Counted from the first letter of the stretch, positions 7,190-15,483 are shown. The stretch is 33,283 bases of DNA from Eubacteriales bacterium (GCA_030694905.1 JAUYTY010000089.1:1-33283); one strand, 5' to 3'. The notes: generated by a model not told the origin, from the letters alone. A program made the numbers and translations.

Positions 7190-9070
7190 TTATTGAATGA
7201 GCTTCCAAATATCATTGGCATACTCGACCGGGTCACCAATGGACAAGCCTTCTATCAGAAGCGCCTGATTATACAGAATATTTGTCAGCAATGCCAGTTT
7301 GTCCTTGTCATTATCAAATGCAGCCTTGAGTGATTTATACAGTGGATGATTGATGTTTATTTCCAAAACCTTATCTGCTTTGATGTCCTGGCTATTAGGC
7401 ATGGACTTAAGGATTTTTTCCATCTCTATGGAAACCTCACCCTCATTGCTTAAGCATACCGGATGGTTCTTAAGTCTTTTTGAAACCCTTACTTCTTTTA
7501 TCTTGTCTCCCAATACATCCTTCATGTAATTGAAGATTTCTTTATTCTCTACATTCTCATCTTCCTGCTCTTCTTTTTCAGCTTCGCTCTCAATGCCAAG
7601 ATCTTTGTCCGAAACGGATTTAAATGGCTTTTCGCGATAACTGGAGAGCAGTTTAATGGCAAACTCATCTATGTCATCTGTAAAGTAAAGGATTTCATAA
7701 CCCTTGTCACTGATCATTTCTGATTGTGGCAGTTTTTCAATCCTCTGATATGACTCTCCGGCTCCGTAGTAAATGTACTTCTGGTCTTCAGGCATTCTAT
7801 CTATGTATTCATCAAGAGTCACCATTGATTTAAGCGTTGAGGAGTAAAACATCAGCAAATCCTGCAGCAATTCCTTTTCCATGCCATAATTGTCATATAT
7901 GCCAAATTTCAGTTGCCTTCCAAAGGATTTATAGAATTTTTCATAATTCTCTCTCTCATGCTTCAACATGTTAAGCAATTCGCTTTTAATCTTGGCTTTT
8001 AAGTTCTTTGCGATAAACTTCAGCTGCCTGTCCTGTTGAAGTATTTCCCTTGAAATGTTTAATGACAAGTCCTCTGAGTCCACCATTCCCTTAACAAAAC
8101 TGAAATAATCAGGTAGAAGGTCCTTGCACTTATTCATGATCAATATGCCATTAGCGTATAATTCCAGTCCTTTCTCATACTCTTTTGTGTAGTAGTCAAA
8201 TGGAATATTTTCGGGTATGTATAGTATGGCATTGTATCTGATGACACCGTCCACACTGACGTGCAGATGCTTTAAAGGTTTGTCAAATCCATAATGCTTC
8301 TCTGAATAAAAATTGTCGTAATCCTCATCATTCAGTTCGCTCTTGTTTTTTCTCCAGATCGGCACCATGCTATTGATGGTCTTTTCGACAAAAACATCTT
8401 CGTATTCATCTTCAGTTCCATCCTTTAATTTTGTTTCTTTAACATCCATCTTTATTGGATATCTTACAAAATCCGAATACTTCTTTATTATACTTCTGAG
8501 TCTGTACTGCTCAAGATAATCATCGAACTGGTCATCCTCTGTATTCTCCTTAATCTTAAGGATGATTTCTGTCCCCACTGCATCTTTCTTGCATTCTTCT
8601 ATTGTATAGCCCGAGGTTCCGGTAGATTCCCATTTATAAGCTGTATCACTGCTTAAGGCCTTGGATATGACAGTAACCTTGTCAGCAACCATGAAGGCAG
8701 AATAGAAACCAACACCAAACTGGCCGATAATCTCGTAGCCGTCTGTTATATTGTTTTCTTTCTTGAAGTTCAATGATCCGCTATTGGCTATAACGCCTAA
8801 ATTGCTCTCTAACTCTTCTCTTGTCATTCCAATGCCGGTATCATATACTCTTAAAGTTCTAGTATTTTTATCCGCTTCAATTTTTATATAATAATTGTTC
8901 TTGTCAAAAACCATTGACTCGTCAGTCAATGCCTTGTAGTAAATCTTGTCTATCGCATCACTTGAATTTGAAATCAATTCCCTCAGGAAAATCTCTCTGT
9001 GCGTATAAATTGAGTTGATCATCAACTCCAGTAGTCTTTTTGACTCCGCTTTAAATTGTTTTTTTGCCAT
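7190..9070 (-). CDS. htpG: molecular chaperone HtpG (bacterial Hsp90)
   Basis: HtpG is a dimeric ATP-dependent chaperone acting late in folding and in stress tolerance. The 626-residue protein begins [17 protein letters not shown]. It shows the N-terminal GHKL ATPase motifs: [12 protein letters not shown] (31-42), DTGIGM, and the [11 protein letters not shown] lid region. A middle domain follows ([10 protein letters not shown]), then an acidic linker and a dimerisation domain. AGGGAGA before this ATG fixes the start; an upstream in-frame start would put 15 codons inside the 5' leader and operator. It lies downstream of hsp20 on the same strand but has its own promoter and CIRCE operator, so HrcA repression is expected. 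Confidence 0.97.
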   Translation of the reverse strand: MAKKQFKAESKRLLELMINSIYTHREIFLRELISNSSDAIDKIYYKALTDESMVFDKNNYYIKIEADKNTRTLRVYDTGIGMTREELESNLGVIANSGSLNFKKENNITDGYEIIGQFGVGFYSAFMVADKVTVISKALSSDTAYKWESTGTSGYTIEECKKDAVGTEIILKIKENTEDDQFDDYLEQYRLRSIIKKYSDFVRYPIKMDVKETKLKDGTEDEYEDVFVEKTINSMVPIWRKNKSELNDEDYDNFYSEKHYGFDKPLKHLHVSVDGVIRYNAILYIPENIPFDYYTKEYEKGLELYANGILIMNKCKDLLPDYFSFVKGMVDSEDLSLNISREILQQDRQLKFIAKNLKAKIKSELLNMLKHERENYEKFYKSFGRQLKFGIYDNYGMEKELLQDLLMFYSSTLKSMVTLDEYIDRMPEDQKYIYYGAGESYQRIEKLPQSEMISDKGYEILYFTDDIDEFAIKLLSSYREKPFKSVSDKDLGIESEAEKEEQEDENVENKEIFNYMKDVLGDKIKEVRVSKRLKNHPVCLSNEGEVSIEMEKILKSMPNSQDIKADKVLEININHPLYKSLKAAFDNDKDKLALLTNILYNQALLIEGLSIGDPVEYANDIWKLIQ

Positions 9071-9092
9071 ATCAATGTCTCCCTTCTTTGAC

Positions 9093-9143
9093 GGTATAAA
9101 ATTATTAGCACTCAAGCGTTTAGAGTGCTAATAATTTTATACC
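9093..9143. promoter_or_regulatory. CIRCE operator of htpG inside an extended inverted repeat
   Basis: The core at 9105-9131 is a perfect CIRCE: TTAGCACTC, nine bases, GAGTGCTAA, the binding site of the HrcA repressor. The inverted repeat continues without mismatch to 21 bp per arm. Part of each extra arm lies in the -10 hexamer of the htpG promoter. Because it also follows the hsp20 stop codon by 7 bp, the same hairpin could influence read-through or RNA stability; that second role is inference. Confidence 0.93.
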
Positions 9144-9164
9144 ACATTGCTTACTCAATGTCAA
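9136..9164 (-). promoter_or_regulatory. htpG promoter
   Basis: TTGACA and TATAAA are spaced 17 bp apart, near-perfect for the housekeeping sigma factor. The -35 is read from the last codons of hsp20 and its neighbourhood, and the CIRCE core begins just past the -10, where bound HrcA would block initiation. Confidence 0.85.
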
Positions 9165-9594
9165 TCTTGATTGTCCTATCTTCTTTAGCTTTCTTTGGAA
9201 CCTTTATGTTCAAAATGCCATTATCCAGCTTGGCTTTGATACCATCTGATTTGGCATCCTGAAGATACAAAACCCGCTCCATGGAGGAAGTTCTTATTTC
9301 CCTGTGAATATAATTTTTTTGCTCTTCCTCATTTTTCTCGCTTCTTTGAACCGCTATGGACAGCCTGCCGTCATCTAGCTTAACATCGATTTCCTCTTTC
9401 ATAACTCCAGGCAACTCTGCATCAACAGAATACTCATTTTCACCTTCTCGTACATCTAACTTGAAAGTGCCATATGAGGCATTCTTTCCAGTAAGCCAGG
9501 AGTCATTAAAAAAGTCATCAAGAACATCATAGAAGTTCTCAAAACCTCTTGGTCTTAAACTGTTTCTTTTGTTGAAAGGTACTAATCCAGCCAT
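9151..9594 (-). CDS. small heat-shock protein, Hsp20/alpha-crystallin family
   Basis: The 147-residue protein is an ATP-independent holdase that binds unfolding proteins. Its alpha-crystallin domain spans about residues 40-135. It contains VDAELPGVMKEEIDVKLDDG, the YIHREI strand and the closing GILNIKVPKK with the usual L/I-x-V/I type pattern. The start ATG follows AAAGGAG by 8 bp; a TTG three codons upstream is less well placed. A consensus promoter and a perfect CIRCE lie directly upstream, and htpG follows with a second CIRCE, so both chaperones probably belong to the HrcA regulon. Confidence 0.95.
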   Translation of the reverse strand: MAGLVPFNKRNSLRPRGFENFYDVLDDFFNDSWLTGKNASYGTFKLDVREGENEYSVDAELPGVMKEEIDVKLDDGRLSIAVQRSEKNEEEQKNYIHREIRTSSMERVLYLQDAKSDGIKAKLDNGILNIKVPKKAKEDRTIKIDIE

Positions 9595-9619
9595 GTTCAA
9601 CAACTCCTTTCTGATTTTA

Positions 9620-9646
9620 TTAGCACTCTCATTGATTGAGTGCTAA
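9620..9646. promoter_or_regulatory. CIRCE operator of hsp20
   Basis: A perfect CIRCE inverted repeat (TTAGCACTC, nine bases, GAGTGCTAA) lies between the hsp20 promoter and its ribosome binding site. HrcA binding here would repress hsp20 outside heat stress. Confidence 0.95.
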
Positions 9647-9648
9647 TT

Positions 9649-9679
9649 ATTATATATCACTTTTTGGCAATTATGTCAA
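9649..9679 (-). promoter_or_regulatory. hsp20 promoter
   Basis: The -35 is a perfect TTGACA. The -10 region reads TATATAAT, giving TATATA at 17 bp spacing or TATAAT at 19 bp. It lies directly upstream of the CIRCE operator. Confidence 0.8.
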
Positions 9680-9731
9680 CATTTTTAAGCAAAATAATTT
9701 GCTTATTTTATCTCTAGATTTTAGATTTTTA

Positions 9732-9740
9732 TGATACAAT
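9732..9740 (+). promoter_or_regulatory. possible extended -10 promoter of dinB
   Basis: TGATACAAT matches an extended -10 element (TGN followed by TACAAT), 32 bp before the dinB start. No good -35 is present. A 7-bp hairpin (AAGCAAA/TTTGCTT, 9687-9704) lies upstream and has no assigned role. I see no clear LexA box. Confidence 0.4.
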
Positions 9741-9772
9741 ATGTCATATGAAATTGACAATTGGAGAGCGAA

Positions 9773-10792
9773 ATGATTGATAGAAAAATTTTACATGTCG
9801 ATTTGGATGCTTTTTTTGCATCAGTTGAACAATTGGATAATCCATCTTTCAAAGGCAAGCCTATTATTGTCGGAGGCTCTTCTAAACGAGGCGTGGTGGC
9901 CACCTGCAGCTATGAAGCGAGAAAATTTGGCGTTCATAGTGCAATGAGCGGTTTTATGGCAAAAAAGCTTTGCCCGAATGGTATTTTCCTAAAGCCTAGA
10001 ATGGACAGATATGCCCAAATCTCAAAAGAAGTTTTCAGGATTTTGTATGAGGTGACAGACCATATAGAGCGGATTTCAGTCGACGAAGCTTATCTGGATG
10101 TAACTGATTCAGATCGGTCACCATATAAAATAGCTTCCTGGATAAAAACAACAGTCAAGAATAGAATCGGCATAACGATTTCAGTAGGCATATCCTATAA
10201 CAAGTTTTTAGCCAAGCTGGCTTCCGACTGGAACAAGCCAGATGGTATTTTTGAAATTCGCCCGAGTGATGTCCCTAACATTTTAAAGCCACTTAGCATT
10301 ATTAAAGTCCACGGACTTGGGAAAAAAACAGCAGACAGGCTCAATAGTATAGGAATATTCACCGTCAGCGACTTGCTGCAATGCGACCGTAAAACTCTAT
10401 CATACTTTTTAGGTGAGCTGAGATCCAATGAAATCTACAATAGAATAAGGGGAATCGATAATAGATCTTTAAAAATAAAAACCACTCGAAAATCCTATGG
10501 CAGAGAAACTACTTTTGAAGAGGATATCCGAAGCAAGCCTGTCATCAAGGAAGTTTTATTGCAATACCTCTTTGAACTTGCTTTTAAACTGGTAAAAACC
10601 AACAAATCTGCAAAGACTGTAACAATAAAAATCAAATTTGAAGACTTCAGTCAAATCACAAGAAGCCACAGTCTGCTTGCCTACACGAATAATTTGCAAA
10701 CGTTTGAAGAAGCGATGGTTCTCTTGGTGGACAACTTGATAATTGACAAAAAAATTAGGCTGGTGGGCATATCTCTGTCAAATATCGTTTAA
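9773..10792 (+). CDS. dinB: DNA polymerase IV (Y-family translesion polymerase)
   Basis: Y-family polymerases copy past damaged bases with low fidelity. The 339-residue protein has the first catalytic carboxylate at D10 in HVDLDAFFASVEQ, steric-gate Phe at about 14, the second catalytic site S102-V-D104-E105-A in SVDEAYLD, and a helix-hairpin-helix (KVHGLGKKTADRL) before the little-finger domain. The start follows GGAGAG and begins MIDRKILHVD; a TTG four codons upstream lacks a site. The protein ends right after the little-finger strand (VGISLSNIV), with no obvious C-terminal clamp-binding tail. It stands alone, without lexA or other SOS genes nearby. Confidence 0.93.
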   Translation: MIDRKILHVDLDAFFASVEQLDNPSFKGKPIIVGGSSKRGVVATCSYEARKFGVHSAMSGFMAKKLCPNGIFLKPRMDRYAQISKEVFRILYEVTDHIERISVDEAYLDVTDSDRSPYKIASWIKTTVKNRIGITISVGISYNKFLAKLASDWNKPDGIFEIRPSDVPNILKPLSIIKVHGLGKKTADRLNSIGIFTVSDLLQCDRKTLSYFLGELRSNEIYNRIRGIDNRSLKIKTTRKSYGRETTFEEDIRSKPVIKEVLLQYLFELAFKLVKTNKSAKTVTIKIKFEDFSQITRSHSLLAYTNNLQTFEEAMVLLVDNLIIDKKIRLVGISLSNIV

Positions 10793-10808
10793 TCGCAAGA
10801 ATTATCAG

Positions 10809-10837
10809 TTATCAATGTTTGACTGATATGGTATAAT
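10809..10837 (+). promoter_or_regulatory. promoter of the baeRF-type gene
   Basis: A perfect TATAAT preceded by TGG (extended -10) lies 17 bp after TTATCA, and 32 bp before the start codon. The -35 is weak, but the extended -10 compensates. Confidence 0.65.
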
Positions 10838-10869
10838 TAATTAAATAGAATCGAGAGGAGGTTTAATTG

Positions 10870-12012
10870 ATGAACCATTTAACTAAAGAAAACGTTCATA
10901 AACTAATAGACAAAACTCTCACACCTTGCATCTCAATTTATCTGCCCACTGAAAAAGCAGGAAAGGATGTCATGAAAGGTAAAATCCTTTTAAAGAACCT
11001 GTTGAGGGATGCTGAAAACTTTCACAAAGAACAAGGAACGCAGGAAATAGACATGAAAAGCATCCTGAAACCCGCTTACGAATTAGCTGAGGATACTCTT
11101 TTCTGGCAGAGCTGTGATGAGGGTCTGGCGTTGTTTGTGTCTGTAGATACCTTTGAATATTACAAGATGCCCGTGAAGTTTCTAGATAAGGTAACTGTAG
11201 CAGATAACTTCCAAATAATTCCATTATTATCTGTTCTTACCAATAATAAAGATTTTTATATCCTTTCATTGAGCCAAAAGAAAATTCGTCTGTTCCAAGG
11301 CAATAGCTTTGACATTGAAGAAATTGATCTAAAAGATTTACCAACCAATCTCGAAGATGCGCTTCAGATTGATGATCCGGATAGACAACTTCAATCCCAC
11401 GCAGGTGGATCGAGTTCTTCCCAATCGGTTTTCCATGGATATGGCGGTGGTTCGGAGGATAACAAAAATAAAGTTATTCGCTTCATGCAAAAAATAAGCG
11501 ACAGCATACCAAATTATATGCCTTACAAAGATATTCCCTTGATAACTGCTGGCGTGGAGTATATAAATTCCATCTACAAAGAAACCAATAAATATCCAAA
11601 TTTGTTGAAAGATACAATTGAAGGAAGCCCTGACAACATGAAACCTAAAGAACTAAGGGATAAAGCTCAAGAGATTGTAGACACTTACTACAAGAAAACG
11701 ATTAAAAACATAATTGACAAGTTCAATGACACAAAAGATAAAGGGAACGGCACAGAGATTGTCTCCGATATCATTGCAGCTTCATATCACGGCCGAATCA
11801 GCGATCTTGTTCTATCATCCGATGTAGAATCCTGGGGCATGTTTGACAGCAACACACAAATAACCAATTTCATGGATAAGCATCTTCCTGAGAGCCAGGA
11901 TATGCTAAACATTGCCGCCATCAACACCTTGAAAAGCAGTGGCAATGTGTATGTCCTACCCAAGGATGATCTTCCAGATAACCATTCCCAATTTGCGCTC
12001 TTCAGATACTAA
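10870..12012 (+). CDS. baeRF-family protein (bacterial eRF1/Pelota-like)
   Basis: The 380-residue protein matches the pattern of bacterial archaeo-eukaryotic release factor (baeRF) proteins, probably family 3 or 7. It has an N-terminal CISIYLPTEKAG segment and a conserved DEGLALFVS segment. A glycine/serine-rich loop ends in HGYGGGSEDNKNK (around 188-202). A C-terminal L7Ae-like domain carries SYHGRISDLVLSS (about 302-314). Homology to eRF1/Pelota led others to propose roles in translation termination or ribosome rescue, or as RNA-binding stress proteins; biochemical proof is scarce. AGGAGG 8 bp upstream fixes the ATG. It is a single-gene unit with its own extended -10 promoter and a strong terminator. 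Family assignment is by motif memory. Confidence 0.65.
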   Translation: MNHLTKENVHKLIDKTLTPCISIYLPTEKAGKDVMKGKILLKNLLRDAENFHKEQGTQEIDMKSILKPAYELAEDTLFWQSCDEGLALFVSVDTFEYYKMPVKFLDKVTVADNFQIIPLLSVLTNNKDFYILSLSQKKIRLFQGNSFDIEEIDLKDLPTNLEDALQIDDPDRQLQSHAGGSSSSQSVFHGYGGGSEDNKNKVIRFMQKISDSIPNYMPYKDIPLITAGVEYINSIYKETNKYPNLLKDTIEGSPDNMKPKELRDKAQEIVDTYYKKTIKNIIDKFNDTKDKGNGTEIVSDIIAASYHGRISDLVLSSDVESWGMFDSNTQITNFMDKHLPESQDMLNIAAINTLKSSGNVYVLPKDDLPDNHSQFALFRY

Positions 12013-12018
12013 AACCAT

Positions 12019-12047
12019 AGCGCTTCTGAATCTCTTTCAGAAGCGCT
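12019..12047 (+). terminator. Rho-independent terminator of the baeRF-type gene
   Basis: A perfect 12-bp stem, AGCGCTTCTGAA / TTCAGAAGCGCT, with a 5-base loop is followed by TATTTTTT. It starts 7 bp after the stop codon. Some activity for the convergent operon ending at 12110 is possible. Confidence 0.9.
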
Positions 12048-12109
12048 TATTTTTTGTTAATTATGCTAATTCGGGAACAATCCTCAGGGATATCAGGGTT
12101 GATAGTTTG

Positions 12110-12379
12110 TCATATCTCCATTTGACATATCGATTCAACAACCCTTTCAATGCTACTGCTATTATCGACAACAACAAGGTCTGATGCTTCATCTATTCCA
12201 AGATTGACACAAGCTCGTTTGCAGCCACACACGACCAAAGTGAGATCACTTGTGCCTTCCAAGTATGGCCTATATGTATGATATGTCAATGTTTTTTTTA
12301 TTTGAGATACAAATTCCAACCGATCGAAACGGGGATTGCATCCTCCGCAAAATTTAATACCAATATTCAAAATAAGCAC
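12110..12379 (-). CDS. small cysteine-rich protein, unrecognised
   Basis: The 89-residue protein has six cysteines in two clusters, C11-G-G-C14 and C51-G-C53-K-R-A-C57, plus C85. The pattern suggests binding of a metal or Fe-S cluster, or redox chemistry, but I do not recognise the family. It lies immediately downstream of the Nfu-type gene and the 4-hydroxybutyryl-CoA dehydratase, so a role in assembling or repairing the dehydratase cluster is a reasonable guess. The start is uncertain: a GTG two bases after the nfu stop is used here, but AAAGGTG favours an in-frame TTG three codons later. Confidence 0.6.
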   Translation of the reverse strand: MLILNIGIKFCGGCNPRFDRLEFVSQIKKTLTYHTYRPYLEGTSDLTLVVCGCKRACVNLGIDEASDLVVVDNSSSIERVVESICQMEI

Positions 12380-12381
12380 CT

Positions 12382-12657
12382 TTATTTCTTGAGTATTTTT
12401 CTGGCCATTTCAAGCAAATCCTCACTGATTTCATTTATGATGCGGACCTCTTTGACCCAGGAGAAGTTTTTTTTCAATTCATCCTCTATAAAATCCCTTG
12501 TTGTCAAATCTGCACTGGGGCATCCGCTGCAAGCACCCGTGAGTTTAACTCTAACAATACCATCTACCACATCAATAACTTGTACATCTCCGTCATGTGA
12601 CTGAAGTCTGGGTCTTATTTTCTCATTGATAATTTTCTCTAACGCTTTCATTTCCAT
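12382..12657 (-). CDS. NifU C-terminal-domain (Nfu-type) Fe-S carrier
   Basis: The 91-residue protein is a stand-alone Nfu domain, which holds a 4Fe-4S cluster at a dimer interface and hands it to client enzymes. The key motif is C43-S-G-C46 in KLTGACSGCPSADLTTRDFIEDEL, preceded by the usual IRPRLQSHDGDVQVIDV. AAAGGA lies 7 bp before the ATG. It starts only 11 bp after the stop of the 4-hydroxybutyryl-CoA dehydratase, an Fe-S flavoenzyme, and is followed without a gap by the cysteine-rich gene. Dedicated maturation of the dehydratase is therefore the most economical reading. No nifS or iscU is nearby. Confidence 0.9.
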   Translation of the reverse strand: MEMKALEKIINEKIRPRLQSHDGDVQVIDVVDGIVRVKLTGACSGCPSADLTTRDFIEDELKKNFSWVKEVRIINEISEDLLEMARKILKK

Positions 12658-12668
12658 TCACTAATCCT

Positions 12669-14120
12669 TTACTTACCGATTTTTGCTATATTCTTTGCCA
12701 ACTCTTTTTTATGCTCCAGATTTCCCTGTCGCCAGATCATGATTCTCTGGGCCTGTGGAGATCCCGCGCCATGCATTGATTCAGTCCTATAGCCTACAGC
12801 AGCTGTGCCTAAAGTCAAGTTCTCGATCAGCCTCAATATTTTTGCGCGATCGATTGTCGGAACATTTGCATTGCCCTTAAAAAACTTTTCGCATACCGGT
12901 CCCAATTCAGGGTGCATGAAATCTTTTTCGGAAGGCATGGTTACCATAAGCCCTCCGGCAATATCCTCTGCCAGTCTCGTAATTTCATAAGGGTATCTGG
13001 TTACATTTTGTTTGCAAACATTAGCCAACAAAAGGTCAATCTGATAATTGCCGGCTTCAGTAGGATAGCCTTCTGCTGAACAGGCTATGCCGCAGCAATA
13101 CAAGGTTTCGTTCAGGTGCATCATTTCAATCAGTTTGTCCTTTATATGCGCCACCTTAGGTACGCCATTGTATTCCGATGCCAGGGCAGCAGCTCCAATC
13201 AACACATCTCCGACACCTACTTTACAGCCACCATAGCTTTGTCTATGATAGCCGGCAAATCTTTCTACCAACACGCCAGCATATTCAGTTTCCCCATTCA
13301 GGAAAATCCTATTATTCGGTACGAACACGTCATCAAATACGACCAGTGCCTCTTGTCCACCAAACTCACTGTTGCCAACATCTATGGTTCCACCCTCAAG
13401 TTTTCTGGTGTCACAGGATTGTCTGCCATATATCATATAAATTCCCTTAGACCCTGTAGGAACTGCAAATGAGACCGCATAATCCCTGTCCTCCGGACCC
13501 ATGGCAATCGTCGGCATAATCAGGTGTTCGTGAGAATTAATTGAACCTGTCTGATGGGCCTTTGCGCCTCTTACAACTATTCCATCTTCTCGTCGCTCGA
13601 CTACCCTAACATACAGGTCGGGGTCATCCTGTTGGCTTGGCGACAGGCTTCTGTCCCCTTTTGGATCAGTCATGGCACCATCTACAGTCCAATCATTTTC
13701 CTGCACCAGTTTCATGTATTCCAAAAAGTTATCATGATAATGAGTACCATGTTCTTTATCAATATCATAAGTTGTGCTGTATACAGAATTGAAAGCGTCC
13801 ATTCCTACACATCTTTGGAAACAGGCAGCAGTTTTTTGGCCAAGCAATCTTTGCATTTTAACTTTCTTGATAAGATCCTCTGTGCTTTGATGAATATGAC
13901 AGAACCTGTTGACCTTTTCTCCGGTCAAATTGGAAGTTGCTGTCATGAGATCCTCATAAAGGGGATCGTGTGCCAGTTCATAGGTCATTGCAACCGAATT
14001 GATTGACGGGCGGATAATGGGATGATCCACTGGATTCTCAACCAGTTCTCCAAACATGTATACTTTTATGTCGAGTCTTCGTAGGCTCTCAATATACTCT
14101 TGACGGTTCATTAGTGCCAT
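12669..14120 (-). CDS. abfD: 4-hydroxybutyryl-CoA dehydratase / vinylacetyl-CoA delta-isomerase
   Basis: The enzyme dehydrates 4-hydroxybutyryl-CoA to crotonyl-CoA by a ketyl radical route using FAD and a 4Fe-4S cluster, and it isomerises vinylacetyl-CoA. It serves 4-aminobutyrate and succinate fermentation to butyrate. The 483-residue protein keeps all expected cluster ligands: C100 and C104 in ACFQRC, H292 and C299 in YHRQSYGGC. These match Cys99, Cys103, His292 and Cys299 of the Clostridium aminobutyricum enzyme, and they separate it from the related 4-hydroxyphenylacetate 3-hydroxylases. GGAGG lies upstream of the ATG. An extended -10 promoter lies upstream and two Fe-S-type genes follow. 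4-hydroxybutyrate dehydrogenase is not in the window; an AbfT-like CoA-transferase lies 9 kb away in another operon. Confidence 0.95.
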   Translation of the reverse strand: MALMNRQEYIESLRRLDIKVYMFGELVENPVDHPIIRPSINSVAMTYELAHDPLYEDLMTATSNLTGEKVNRFCHIHQSTEDLIKKVKMQRLLGQKTAACFQRCVGMDAFNSVYSTTYDIDKEHGTHYHDNFLEYMKLVQENDWTVDGAMTDPKGDRSLSPSQQDDPDLYVRVVERREDGIVVRGAKAHQTGSINSHEHLIMPTIAMGPEDRDYAVSFAVPTGSKGIYMIYGRQSCDTRKLEGGTIDVGNSEFGGQEALVVFDDVFVPNNRIFLNGETEYAGVLVERFAGYHRQSYGGCKVGVGDVLIGAAALASEYNGVPKVAHIKDKLIEMMHLNETLYCCGIACSAEGYPTEAGNYQIDLLLANVCKQNVTRYPYEITRLAEDIAGGLMVTMPSEKDFMHPELGPVCEKFFKGNANVPTIDRAKILRLIENLTLGTAAVGYRTESMHGAGSPQAQRIMIWRQGNLEHKKELAKNIAKIGK

Positions 14121-14202
14121 AATTGTCTCCTCCGGATTTGAATATTTTCTTTATTTGAACTATCGGTCTACTAGGTTCTTTTTGTCATAAATCAACAAAT
14201 AC

Positions 14203-14231
14203 ATTATACCAACTTTGCATGACTATGTCTT
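14203..14231 (-). promoter_or_regulatory. promoter of the abfD operon
   Basis: A perfect TATAAT preceded by TGG (extended -10) lies 17 bp from AAGACA. It is about 80 bp upstream of the abfD start, in the 160-bp gap after the M20 peptidase gene. No clear terminator for the M20 gene is visible in this gap. Confidence 0.65.
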
Positions 14232-14280
14232 TATTAAAAAGCATAAAAAGAGAGACCGGTTTATCCCTGGAAATCTAAAT

Positions 14281-15483
14281 TCATCTGCAAAATTTCAATG
14301 CTGCTAAAGCGTAGGTTTTTACCGCAAGTGTCAGTTGTTTTTTATCAATGAATTCATCCTTTGAATGTGCTGTCTCCAAATCCCCCGGTCCACACACCAG
14401 TGTTGGTATTTTAGCGTAATGAGATAACAGACCACCGTCTGTCCATGCTGAAAAATAGGTTATTGCAGGTGTGTGATGACCTATTAAATCTGATGATTTC
14501 AATAATGCTTCAACAAGTGCATGATCTTTATCTATCTCCATAGCTTCATGTACATACCCTTCCTTCATCACACTGACATCCATCACTTTCATGCTGCACT
14601 TGAATTCAGAATCATTTTCTGTAAGTTCTGTTAGCGCATCTTCATATTCTCGGATTATGTCTTCATAGTTTTCACCAGGTATCCATCTTCTGTCAATCTT
14701 AATCTTGCAGTTTCCAGCTACTGTACTTGGTTGTGTGCCACCATTGATTGTTCCGAAATTCATAGTTGATGTTCCTGTTATTGGGTGCTTTCTATTATCC
14801 AGTAATGGTGTAATCTTGTTCTCCATCAGCTGAATAAATTTTGATGCTTTAACAATGGCATTGATTCCTTCTTTTTGCTTTCCTCCATGTACGGCTTTCC
14901 CTTCGAAGTCAAACTCAAACCATTCCAAACCCCTATGTGCTATGCAGATGTCAAGATTAGTGGGTTCGCCGACAATCGCACCGTCAGCGTTGATTCCCTT
15001 TTCTATCAAATCAATGGTTCCGAGGCTTTTCTCCTCTTCGTCTATGACCCCTGCAAACATAAGATTACCAGCCAGCTCTATTCCAGCCCTTTTTACAGCG
15101 ACCATGGCCATTATCATGCATGCCAGTGGTCCCTTCATATCATTGGATCCTCTCCCTATCAGGCGGTCTCCCTCCTGTTTCAGTTCAAATGCATCCGGCA
15201 TATCATAAGGCGGTACAGTATCAGTGTGCCCTGTCAGCAGAAGATTTTTTCCGGTACCCTTTCCTTTTATTATCGCGGTTACATTTTTTCTGCCATCCTG
15301 GACATGCTCCAGTTCAGACTCTATTCCCTCTTTCAAAAAGAAGTCATGTATGTATTCTGCTACAGCTGTTTCTTGATTTTCTATTCCAGGATAACTTGGC
15401 CGTTTTATCAGTTCTCTCATCAATCCAATTATTTCTTCTTCATTTAACCATTTGTTTATTTGCTGCAGCATCACTCTATTCAT
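14281..15483 (-). CDS. M20-family zinc peptidase, ArgE/DapE type
   Basis: This 400-residue amidohydrolase carries the dinuclear zinc site of the ArgE/DapE group: H86 and D88 in TGHTDTV, bridging D115 in GRGSNDMKG, catalytic Glu and ligand in the 149-151 acidic triplet (DEEEKS), E173 in GEPTN, and a late His in ETAHSKDE. A central dimerisation domain (about 185-300) is present. Substrates in the group are N-acyl amino acids or small peptides; which one applies here is unknown. The start is the ATG close after AAGGAGG; upstream in-frame starts lack a site. It follows the DASS-type transporter gene on the same strand by 81 bp, suggesting uptake then hydrolysis of an acylated amino acid or dicarboxylate conjugate. 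Confidence 0.85.
   Translation of the reverse strand: MNRVMLQQINKWLNEEEIIGLMRELIKRPSYPGIENQETAVAEYIHDFFLKEGIESELEHVQDGRKNVTAIIKGKGTGKNLLLTGHTDTVPPYDMPDAFELKQEGDRLIGRGSNDMKGPLACMIMAMVAVKRAGIELAGNLMFAGVIDEEEKSLGTIDLIEKGINADGAIVGEPTNLDICIAHRGLEWFEFDFEGKAVHGGKQKEGINAIVKASKFIQLMENKITPLLDNRKHPITGTSTMNFGTINGGTQPSTVAGNCKIKIDRRWIPGENYEDIIREYEDALTELTENDSEFKCSMKVMDVSVMKEGYVHEAMEIDKDHALVEALLKSSDLIGHHTPAITYFSAWTDGGLLSHYAKIPTLVCGPGDLETAHSKDEFIDKKQLTLAVKTYALAALKFCR

Noticed and set aside
9687-9704. AAGCAAA/TTTGCTT hairpin upstream of dinB as a terminator
   Set aside because: No gene ends into it on either strand (hsp20 and dinB diverge here), so a terminator role makes no sense. I see no LexA-like match either.
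13116-13472. Antisense open frames inside abfD, and similar long frames opposite galE, the M20 and BKACE genes
   Set aside because: They lie opposite well-supported genes, lack ribosome binding sites, and have no recognisable protein features.
12669-14120. 4-hydroxyphenylacetate 3-hydroxylase (HpaB)
   Set aside because: All four Fe-S ligands of 4-hydroxybutyryl-CoA dehydratase are present at the expected positions; HpaB enzymes lack them.
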